NCBI GenBank assembly: GCA_017937485.1
Contig: JAGBDN010000075.1
Coordinates: 1 to 52,701 of the forward strand
DNA: 52,701 nt
Origin: Thermoguttaceae bacterium
GTDB taxonomy: Bacteria > Planctomycetota > Planctomycetia > Pirellulales > Thermoguttaceae
Direction of reading: 5' to 3'
A program made the position numbers and the translations under genes. Shown here piece after piece: positions 46,684 to 52,701 of this stretch. The number at the start of each line of letters is the position of its first letter. Within the stretch, counting starts at the first letter, position 1. A model generated the notes under the pieces. It saw nothing but the letters and a program-made list of their open reading frames with translations. It made no database searches and was not told where the DNA came from.

Positions 46684-48882
46684 ATGACGATGAAACGCTT
46701 GATTTTGACGACGCTTTTTATTGCGGCCGCGTTTGTTCCGAACTTGGTTCTCGGTTCGGAAGTTAAGTTTCGGCGCGGGTTTACGTGGGAAGACGCGCAC
46801 GCCGCGACGTTTCGCGTCGAGGTGAACGGAGCGCGTGGCACCGCCGTTTTTATCGGTTGCCCGAAAGATCGCCCCGACGTCGCCGTTTTTTTGACGAATT
46901 ATCACGTTGTTACAAAAAATAACGAAGCGAACCTTACGTCGTGGGGCGACCATCTGCAACGTTCGATTCGCGGCAAGGTCGTCTGGCGGGCGTACGACAT
47001 TAATAGACCGTGGGACTTCGCGACGCTCGAAGCGGACGCGGCGACGTTAAAACGCGAAATCGACCCGCCTTACATTCAGATCGCGGGGCCGGGCGTCAAG
47101 CCGGGGCGGGGCGCGAAAATACTCTCGGCGGGGTGTCCGGACGGGCGATTCGCTCAGTCTTGGGGCGGCTCCATCGTCGATTATTACGACGAGAAAACGG
47201 CGGTTTTCACGCCGCCGCCGGTTCCCGGTCAGTCCGGAAGCGGGATTTTCGAGGTGATCGACGGCGAGCTATATCAAGTCGGCGTTCTCACCTGGCTTTT
47301 CGGCGAGAAGGGGCGCGACGATTCGACCGGCGGCGCGATTCCGATTTCGAACCTGTACGACGCCGCGCGGGGCGTTTCGCCCGCCGGGGTTACAAGCGAG
47401 CCCGCCGTTCCGGAAAACGCGACCGAGTGCGACGTTTCGCTAACCTCCGTGAAAACGATGGTTCCGGTTGTTTTTGCCGCCGAAAAATCGGGGTGCAAGG
47501 TCGACGCGGTCGCCGTCGCGCGGGCCGCGAACGCGACGAGTTGTTTCTTCTTTTTCAAGAACAATTGCCCGGCTTGCGACCGCGTAAGGCCCGAGCTGTT
47601 GCGACTTGCGAAGGAAGGGTATCGGTTCGACTGGTACAATACGGACACGCCGGTCGGGAACGGCGTCGCGGCGAAGTACGGCGTTTTTCAAGTTCCGGCC
47701 GCGATTTTGGTTCGGATTACGCCGAACGCAAGCGCCCAAAACGAGAAGATTTGCGAAATTCCACTCGACAAGACGCCGTATTTTGCGGCCCGCGCCGCGT
47801 TCGAACAAGAGTTTATCGCGCTTTCCGAACGCTTTACCTCTTGCCCCGTCGAGCCTGTCGCGCTGAAAGGTAACGCTTGCGCGTCGGTCGTTTACGGCGA
47901 CGGCGACGACGCGGCGTCGTTCAAAATCGACGCGAACGCGAACGCCGATTTCGAGATCGTTGACCTCGACGAACCGGAACCGACGGGCATTCCGGCGCAA
48001 CTCGACGAACCGCAAAAGACGTCGGAAAACGCGCCGAATCCGCAAGAAAACGAGTCGAAAACGCCCGATTCGCCGCAAAAGACGCAAGAAAACGCGCCGG
48101 AAATGCAAAAAGACGCGGAACCGGTCGACGAAAAAACGGTCGAAACGCCGTCGGACGACGCCGAGTCGCCGAACGAAAAAACGGACGACGCGGAACCGGT
48201 CGACAATAAGTCGCAAGAAGACGCTCCGGAAGCGGACGACGCCGCGTCGACCGAACGCGCGGAAACGAGCGTTCGGACGGCGGAACCGGTCGACGACAAA
48301 AAGTCGCAAAACGAAGAACCGGAAGATTTTAGAAATCGCGAACCGGTTTGGGAGCGGCTCGACCCGCGCGAAACGGGGATTCTCGACGACGCGACCGAGC
48401 GCTGGAACAATCGCGGGAAACGCGATGAAACGCCGTCGGACGACGCCGAGTCGCCGAACGAAAAAACGGACGACGCGGGGACGGGCGGACTCGGTTCGCG
48501 GGCGTTCGACCGTATCGCCGAACGCGTCGAAAAGTCCGTCGACGCGAAACTTGCGGACGCGAAGGCGGATATCGCTAAGACTTGGCGCGAAAAAGGAGTT
48601 CCGGCGACGCGGCGTCTCGCGCTTTATTTGACGTTCGCGTTTCTCGGCGCGGTCGTCGTCGGGAACCTGCTGACGACGTTCGTTAAGCGTTGTTTCCGCT
48701 GGATTTGGCTTCTGCCCGGTTTCTTGAAGCGGGTCGCCGAAGCGTCGAAAGCGGCGGTCGAAGCGGGGCGCGACGCGTTCGACGACGAAGACGACGCCGT
48801 GTCGGCCGAACCGCAAGCGCAACCGAAAGCGGCGCCGAAAAAAGCGGCGTCGACGACGAAAAAAGGAGGTAAAAAGAAATGA
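46684..48882 (+). CDS. Secreted trypsin-like protease-thioredoxin membrane protein (732 aa)
   Basis: Signal peptide (residues 1-25). A chymotrypsin-fold protease with His74 (TNYHVV), Asp111 (WDFATLEAD) and Ser184 (GQSGSGIF). A thioredoxin-like domain with CPAC at residues 295-298 (FFFKNNCPACDRVR, later VFQVPAAIL). A long Glu/Asp/Pro-rich disordered part with exact DNA repeats (48142-48193 and 48427-48478). A C-terminal transmembrane helix near residues 640-660 and a cytoplasmic tail. It is neither a tail nor head protein by sequence; likely cargo acting at the host surface, perhaps on incoming proteins. Confidence 0.85.
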   Translation: MTMKRLILTTLFIAAAFVPNLVLGSEVKFRRGFTWEDAHAATFRVEVNGARGTAVFIGCPKDRPDVAVFLTNYHVVTKNNEANLTSWGDHLQRSIRGKVVWRAYDINRPWDFATLEADAATLKREIDPPYIQIAGPGVKPGRGAKILSAGCPDGRFAQSWGGSIVDYYDEKTAVFTPPPVPGQSGSGIFEVIDGELYQVGVLTWLFGEKGRDDSTGGAIPISNLYDAARGVSPAGVTSEPAVPENATECDVSLTSVKTMVPVVFAAEKSGCKVDAVAVARAANATSCFFFFKNNCPACDRVRPELLRLAKEGYRFDWYNTDTPVGNGVAAKYGVFQVPAAILVRITPNASAQNEKICEIPLDKTPYFAARAAFEQEFIALSERFTSCPVEPVALKGNACASVVYGDGDDAASFKIDANANADFEIVDLDEPEPTGIPAQLDEPQKTSENAPNPQENESKTPDSPQKTQENAPEMQKDAEPVDEKTVETPSDDAESPNEKTDDAEPVDNKSQEDAPEADDAASTERAETSVRTAEPVDDKKSQNEEPEDFRNREPVWERLDPRETGILDDATERWNNRGKRDETPSDDAESPNEKTDDAGTGGLGSRAFDRIAERVEKSVDAKLADAKADIAKTWREKGVPATRRLALYLTFAFLGAVVVGNLLTTFVKRCFRWIWLLPGFLKRVAEASKAAVEAGRDAFDDEDDAVSAEPQAQPKAAPKKAASTTKKGGKKK
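48142..48478 (+). repeat. 52-bp exact direct repeat in the acidic linker
   Basis: The segment 48142-48193 recurs exactly at 48427-48478. It encodes PSDDAESPNEKTDDA. The distance (285 bases) is a multiple of three, so recombination would shorten the linker in frame. Confidence 0.85.
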
Positions 48883-49106
48883 AAGAAGTCCTTGAATGCG
48901 TTAAACTTATCGTTCAAATCGCGCTCGTCGCGTTCGTCTTTTTCGCCGTTTGGAAAGGCGACGCCGACCGTTCCGACTTGATTCGCGAATACGGCGCCGC
49001 GATGAGGTTCGTCGCCGCGAACGACCCGGCTTTCGACGTCGAACCGGTCGACGACGGCCCGCTTCCGGTCGCGGCGGAAGACGCGTCGCAAGTCGAAGAA
49101 CAATAA
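48879..49106 (+). CDS. Small membrane protein of the cargo block (75 aa)
   Basis: ATGA overlap with the protease-thioredoxin gene; AAAGGAGG lies ahead. A hydrophobic helix at about residues 8-25 (LIVQIALVAFVFFAVW), then an acidic outside or inside tail. Probably works with the large membrane protein. Confidence 0.75.
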   Translation: MKEVLECVKLIVQIALVAFVFFAVWKGDADRSDLIREYGAAMRFVAANDPAFDVEPVDDGPLPVAAEDASQVEEQ

Positions 49107-49126
49107 ACGGTTAAGGAGGGCGCGAA

Positions 49127-49699
49127 ATGTCGTGCGGACGCTCGTTTGTTTTTTTCGACGCAAAAGAAATTATGGCGACCGTCGACAAGGCGACGCGTCA
49201 AAACCTCTCAAAATTCGGCGCTTACGTTCGTTCGGACGCGCGGCGGTCGATTCGCAAGCGCAAAAAGCCGTCGGCGCCGTACAAGCCGCCGTCTTCGCAC
49301 GTCGGGACGCTCAAAAAAGGGATTCTTTTCGGTTACGACAAGGCGCGGGACTCGGTCGTCGTCGGTCCGGTCAAGAATCGTTCCGGAAACGCGGCGCAGG
49401 CGCTCGAACACGGCGGAACGACGGTTATTAAATCGCCGAAACGTCGAGAATACAAGATGTTCCGCGTCGGCGAAGGCGGCCCGATTCGCGACGCGAACGG
49501 AAAAGAGCGGTTCGTTCGGCTCCGCACCGAGGCGCAAGCGCGTCGCGCGACGGAACTTTGGAACCGCGAAATGAAACGAAACGCCGTCGCGGAAACGGTG
49601 AAAACGTGTCGCATCGCGCCGCGTCCGTATATGACGCCCGCGTTTCAAAGAAATTTGCCGCACGTTCCCGATTTGTTTAAAAACTCCGTCCATAAGTAA
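49127..49699 (+). CDS. HK97 gp10-like head-tail protein (190 aa)
   Basis: A basic protein with RSDARRSIRKRKKPSAPYKPPSSHVGTLKKGI, LEHGGTT and an end RPYMTPAFQRN, the pattern of HK97 gp10-type connector/tail proteins. ATG 49127 after TAAGGAGG; internal ATG 49171 would remove 15 residues. Placed just before the tail tube gene as usual. Confidence 0.75.
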   Translation: MSCGRSFVFFDAKEIMATVDKATRQNLSKFGAYVRSDARRSIRKRKKPSAPYKPPSSHVGTLKKGILFGYDKARDSVVVGPVKNRSGNAAQALEHGGTTVIKSPKRREYKMFRVGEGGPIRDANGKERFVRLRTEAQARRATELWNREMKRNAVAETVKTCRIAPRPYMTPAFQRNLPHVPDLFKNSVHK

Positions 49700-49714
49700 C
49701 TTGGAGGTTAGGCT

Positions 49715-50212
49715 ATGGTTACGTATATCGCGCCGATCGCGGTTAAAAACCCGCTCGGCAATCAAAGTCGCGCTTACGTTGGAAAAACGACCGGCTCGCT
49801 GGAGAGCTTGACGAAAATTCCTTGCGTTCGTTCGGTTTCCGTTCAGTTTACGTCCGACCAAGTCGACCTGTCGACTCGCGACGACGGCGGTTGGAAGCGT
49901 CCCGTTCCCGGCGAGAAGTCGGCGACGGTCGAGCTTGAATTCTTGGTTATTCTCGGCGACCCGATACAGGAGGCGTTTTTCGAAGCGTATTACGCCGACG
50001 AGCCGTCGACGATCGCCGCGACGTTTATTCCCGCCGAGGATGTGAAAGCTATGGGGTATTCCGGCGACTGGATCGTTACCGACGTCGGCGAAGACCAGCC
50101 GCGCAACGAAGGCGTTCCGTGGAAAATTTCGCTGGCCAGCTACGGCAAAATTGAACGGTTCAAAGCGACGACGACGGCGGCGGCGAACGTCGAGCCGAAC
50201 GAAGATAATTGA
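49715..50212 (+). CDS. Major tail tube protein (165 aa)
   Basis: Beta-rich protein with a start that reads VTYIAPIAVKNPLGN, the phrase VELEFLVILGDPIQEAFFEAYY and DWIVTDVGEDQPRN...WKISLASYG, in line with tail tube proteins of long-tailed phages. Size and order (gp10-like, tube, chaperones, tape measure) agree. GGAGG ahead of ATG 49715. Confidence 0.8.
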   Translation: MVTYIAPIAVKNPLGNQSRAYVGKTTGSLESLTKIPCVRSVSVQFTSDQVDLSTRDDGGWKRPVPGEKSATVELEFLVILGDPIQEAFFEAYYADEPSTIAATFIPAEDVKAMGYSGDWIVTDVGEDQPRNEGVPWKISLASYGKIERFKATTTAAANVEPNEDN

Positions 50213-50230
50213 GAAACAAGGAGTTAAACG

Positions 50231-50707
50231 ATGCGATATTTTCACGATAGCGAACGCAACCAATGGGAATTGACGCTGAATCTCGGCGCCGCGAAACGAG
50301 TTTACGACGCGCTCGGCGTCGATTTGTTGAATCCGTCGCAGGAATCGGACGACGGACGCGCCATAACGATTCGCTTGGCGTTCGACGATTTTCTTTTGGG
50401 CCGCGTCGTCGCCGAGATGATCGCGCCGCAAGCAAAAGCGCGACAGCTTTCTCGGGACGAACTCGACGCGCTTTTCGACGCGCGAACGCTCGCGGCGGCG
50501 GAAAAAGCGTTTTTCGCCGAGTGGCGCGATTTTTTTACGCAACGTGGCAAGACGTGGGCGTCGAAAGCGGTCGCGCTCGACTACGCCTCAAAAGAGGTCG
50601 TGGAAAGCGCAAGCCTCGCCAAAGTCGAACTCCTCGAGGCCGAACGACGTGGCGCGACGTCGTCCGACTCGCCGGTCGCGCCGGAGTCCCAAACTTCCGC
50701 GACCTAA
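50231..50707 (+). CDS. Tail assembly chaperone, G-like (158 aa)
   Basis: Helical protein starting MRYFHDSERNQWELTLNLGAAKRVYDALGVDLL, as in tail assembly chaperones located between tube and tape-measure genes. Ends TSAT at TAA 50705-50707. The -1 frame is open over its last third and beyond, giving a probable frameshifted longer product. Confidence 0.75.
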   Translation: MRYFHDSERNQWELTLNLGAAKRVYDALGVDLLNPSQESDDGRAITIRLAFDDFLLGRVVAEMIAPQAKARQLSRDELDALFDARTLAAAEKAFFAEWRDFFTQRGKTWASKAVALDYASKEVVESASLAKVELLEAERRGATSSDSPVAPESQTSAT

Positions 50708-50862
50708 CCCTTGCCGAGTTGGCCGATTACGCGTATGCGTCGTGCGAACGTAACGACGAGCTGGCGGCTCGGATTTGCGCGGTCGTCTTCAATATGCATC
50801 GGGCGAGCGACGCCGACGCAAAGGACGCCGAGGACTTTATGCCCGTCGTCGTCGACGAGTGA
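50590..50862 (+). CDS. Frameshifted chaperone extension, T-like (about 90 codons)
   Basis: The -1 frame relative to the chaperone gene encodes a domain with TWRDVVRLAGRAGVPNFRDLTLAELADYAYA and ends at TGA 50860-50862. It has no ATG, GTG or TTG at its beginning. A candidate slip site is TCA AAA G at 50588-50594, which lets Lys-tRNA re-pair one base back. G/GT-type -1 frameshifting is well known at this position in phages. The exact slip position is uncertain. Confidence 0.6.
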   Translation, partial: KRGRGKRKPRQSRTPRGRTTWRDVVRLAGRAGVPNFRDLTLAELADYAYASCERNDELAARICAVVFNMHRASDADAKDAEDFMPVVVDE

Positions 50863-50867
50863 ACGAG

Positions 50868-50898
50868 AGCGGCGCCGCGAGGCGTCGCTTTTTTATTT
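50868..50898 (+). terminator. Intrinsic terminator with GNRA loop
   Basis: AGCGGCGCC (50868-50876) pairs with GGCGTCGCT (50881-50889), one G-T, around a GCGA tetraloop and is followed by TTTTTTATTT. It probably lowers transcription into the tape-measure gene. Confidence 0.85.
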
Positions 50899-50922
50899 CG
50901 TTAGTTTGAAGGAGTTGCGATA

Positions 50923-52701
50923 ATGTCGAACGTCGGAGGGATTCGAGCGGGGCGCGCTTACGTCGAGCTTTACGCCGACTTAACCAAGTTGCAACAGTCG
51001 TTAAAACTCGCGGAGTCGAAACTTAAAGCGTTCGGCGATTCGGCGGCGAGCATTGGCGGGCAATTCTTGGGCGTCGGGGTCGCCGCGTCGACGCCGATTG
51101 CGTTGGCGGTCAAAAATTACGCCGATTTCGACGACCAAATGCGGGCGACGCAAGCGGTTAGCGGCGCGACCGGGAAAGAACTCGAGCTGTTGACCGAGCG
51201 CGCTAAAGAGCTTGGGCGCACGACTTCCTTCACGGCGGCGCAAGTCGCGTCCGGAATGGTCGAACTTGGTCGCGCGGGCTTTAAGACGCCGGAAATCGAC
51301 GCGTCGATCGCCAACGTGATGAACCTGTCGCGGGCGACGCAAACGGAGATTCCGCTCGCGACGGAAATCGCCGGAAACGCGTTGCGAGCGTTCGACTTGG
51401 AAGCGAGCGAAATGGGGCGCGTCTGCGACGTCTTGACCGCGACGGCGAACAACTCGTCGCAAACGCTCGAAGATTTGGGCGAAGCGTTCAAGTTCGTCGC
51501 GCCTATCGCGAAAGACGCCGGAGCGTCGATCGAAGACGCGGCGAAAATCGTCGGAACGCTCGCGAACTTCGGGATTAAAGGTTCCTTGGCGGGAACCGCG
51601 TTCAAAAACATTCAGCTGAAAATGGCCGACCCGGCGGTTCAGAAAAGTTACGAAGCGCTCGGGGTCGCGGTAATCGACGCCGACGGTTCGCTCCGGAATA
51701 TGTCGGACGTGTTGCGCGACCTTGGCGCCGCGACGGCGTCGATGCCGAACGCCGAGAAACTCGCGACTTACAAAGACCTGTTCGGGATGTACGGGCTTAG
51801 CGGTGGTATCAAACTGTCGAGCGCGAACTTCCAAGGAATGTACGACGCTATCGATAACGCGCAAGGCGCGGCGGCCCGCGTCGCGGAAGAGATGGACAAG
51901 GGAATCGGCGGGTCGTTTCGATTAACGGAAAGCGCGATCGAAGGCGTTTCGCACGCGATCGGCGAAGCGTTAACTCCGACGTTGATTGAGCTTATGAACT
52001 CCGTAATGCAAGTCGCGGGCGAAACGACGGCTTGGATTAAAGAAAACGAAGGCGCCGTCGTCGCGGTTGCGCAGATTGCGGCGGGGCTGACGGTCGGCGG
52101 CGGGGCGCTGTTGGCGTTTGGGACGGCGGCAAAGCTCGTCGCGGGAGCGTTTACGGGCGTTCGAGCGGCTTCGGCGGCTTATACGCGAACGCTTGCCGCG
52201 CTTGGCGGAGCGATTAAAACGTCGTCGGCGGCGATGGTCGGCGCGGCGCGGGCTCCGGCGACGGCGGTCGCGTCTTCGGTTGCTAGCGTCGCGAAAACAA
52301 CGGCTTCGGCGGCGAGCGGACTTGCTCGCGTCGCGGCCTCGTCGGTCGTTTCCGCGACGAAAGCGACGGTCGCGACGGTCGCGCATAAAGGCTTGGCGAA
52401 ATCGCTTTACGACGTTGGCGCGGCGGGACTTGCGGCGACCAAAAGCGGCGTCGGCGGCGTTTGGGGTGCGTTGAAAGAGGCGGCGTTTAGAGCGGCGACG
52501 GCGACCAAGGCGTTTGGAACGACGCTTTGGAGCGCAAGCAAAGCGGGCGTCGCCGCTTCTATCTCGGCGACGAAAACGGCGGCGGCGAACGCGATCGGGA
52601 CGGCGCGAACGGTCGCCGCGACCGTTGCGACAAGAGGCTGGAAAGGCTCGCTTTACGACGCTGCAAAAGCGGCGTCGGCGACTACCGTCGCGGCGACGAA
52701 A
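50923..52701 (+). CDS. Tape measure protein, 3'-truncated by the window
   Basis: ATG 50923 after GAAGGAGT; 593 codons are open to the end. Residues about 65-330 fit the TP901 core of tape measure proteins (TSFTAAQVASGMVELGRAGFKTPEI, FKFVAPIAKDAG, GTAFKNIQLKM). A hydrophobic segment follows near 375-400, then Ala/Thr/Ser-rich helices with a repeated phrase (K/G-SLYD, 249 bases apart). It sets tail length and helps DNA passage. Confidence 0.9.
   Translation, partial: MSNVGGIRAGRAYVELYADLTKLQQSLKLAESKLKAFGDSAASIGGQFLGVGVAASTPIALAVKNYADFDDQMRATQAVSGATGKELELLTERAKELGRTTSFTAAQVASGMVELGRAGFKTPEIDASIANVMNLSRATQTEIPLATEIAGNALRAFDLEASEMGRVCDVLTATANNSSQTLEDLGEAFKFVAPIAKDAGASIEDAAKIVGTLANFGIKGSLAGTAFKNIQLKMADPAVQKSYEALGVAVIDADGSLRNMSDVLRDLGAATASMPNAEKLATYKDLFGMYGLSGGIKLSSANFQGMYDAIDNAQGAAARVAEEMDKGIGGSFRLTESAIEGVSHAIGEALTPTLIELMNSVMQVAGETTAWIKENEGAVVAVAQIAAGLTVGGGALLAFGTAAKLVAGAFTGVRAASAAYTRTLAALGGAIKTSSAAMVGAARAPATAVASSVASVAKTTASAASGLARVAASSVVSATKATVATVAHKGLAKSLYDVGAAGLAATKSGVGGVWGALKEAAFRAATATKAFGTTLWSASKAGVAASISATKTAAANAIGTARTVAATVATRGWKGSLYDAAKAASATTVAATK

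Noticed and set aside
1..52701. CRISPR array or insertion sequence
   Set aside because: No regularly spaced repeats of 20-40 bases and no transposase were found; repeats seen are iterons, a 52-bp pair and short dyads.

Overview
The window reads as most of the left and central part of a tailed double-stranded DNA phage or prophage. Genes are packed on the + strand, with many ATGA or TAATG junctions and AAGGAG-type ribosome sites. A complete head and packaging module is followed by tail genes, and the window ends inside the tape-measure gene. No integrase, holin or endolysin is visible, so I cannot tell a free phage from a prophage. Base use is GC-rich, with strong preference for codons ending in CG (TCG, ACG, CCG, GCG) and for CGN arginine. 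The host is unknown. Secreted trypsin-like, thioredoxin and amidoligase proteins and the codon style would fit a Planctomycetota or related PVC host, but this is only a guess.

Layout. (1) 1-9.2 kb is a left arm of small, mostly unrecognised genes separated by GC-rich, heavily folded intergenic DNA. It holds one canonical tRNA-Arg(CCU), at least two D-arm-less tRNA-like elements, a pseudoknot element, a 17-residue hydrophobic leader peptide, a secreted CAP-domain protein and an excisionase-like HTH protein. (2) 9.2-16 kb carries a DnaN-type sliding clamp, an acidic protein with an in-frame TGA, a Tad2-like (DUF2829) protein, a radical SAM enzyme, a winged-helix initiator candidate with an AT-rich island, and a fused cysteine-rich/coiled-coil protein. 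(3) 16-24.2 kb holds a sigma-like factor, then a recombination cassette: PD-(D/E)XK exonuclease, RecA-like ATPase, DUF669 ssDNA-binding protein, Hjc-like nuclease and an SF2 helicase ending in DDDIPF. ThyX follows. (4) 24.2-33.1 kb holds a cytosolic trypsin-like protease, a lone reverse-strand amidoligase, small genes, a response-regulator-like activator and a primase-helicase. (5) 33.1-33.8 kb is the boundary between replication and packaging genes: a symmetrical iteron array, a promoter with a dyad, a three-arm attenuator-like structure and a terminator.

(6) 33.8-39.7 kb is packaging plus three DNA methyltransferases. (7) 39.7-40.7 kb is a short reverse-strand regulatory operon with its own promoter and a 34-bp dyad. 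(8) 40.9-46.2 kb is the head: portal, protease-capsid fusion, DUF2190 protein and connector genes. (9) 46.2-49.1 kb is a cargo insert inside the tail region: a secreted Cys/Pro-rich protein, a membrane-anchored serine protease-thioredoxin fusion and a small membrane protein. (10) 49.1-52.7 kb is the tail: gp10-like protein, tail tube, a chaperone pair joined by a probable -1 frameshift, a terminator and the tape measure.

How it works together (inference): the clamp, primase-helicase, initiator and recombination proteins would start replication while borrowing a host polymerase, since none is encoded here. ThyX would raise dTMP and the methyltransferases would mark the DNA. Several DNA-binding regulators (sigma-like, Fis-type, RHH, HTH) probably order expression. 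Two paralogous small-protein families, one cysteine-rich and one with a DLSxYL signature, are scattered through the window and have no function I can name.
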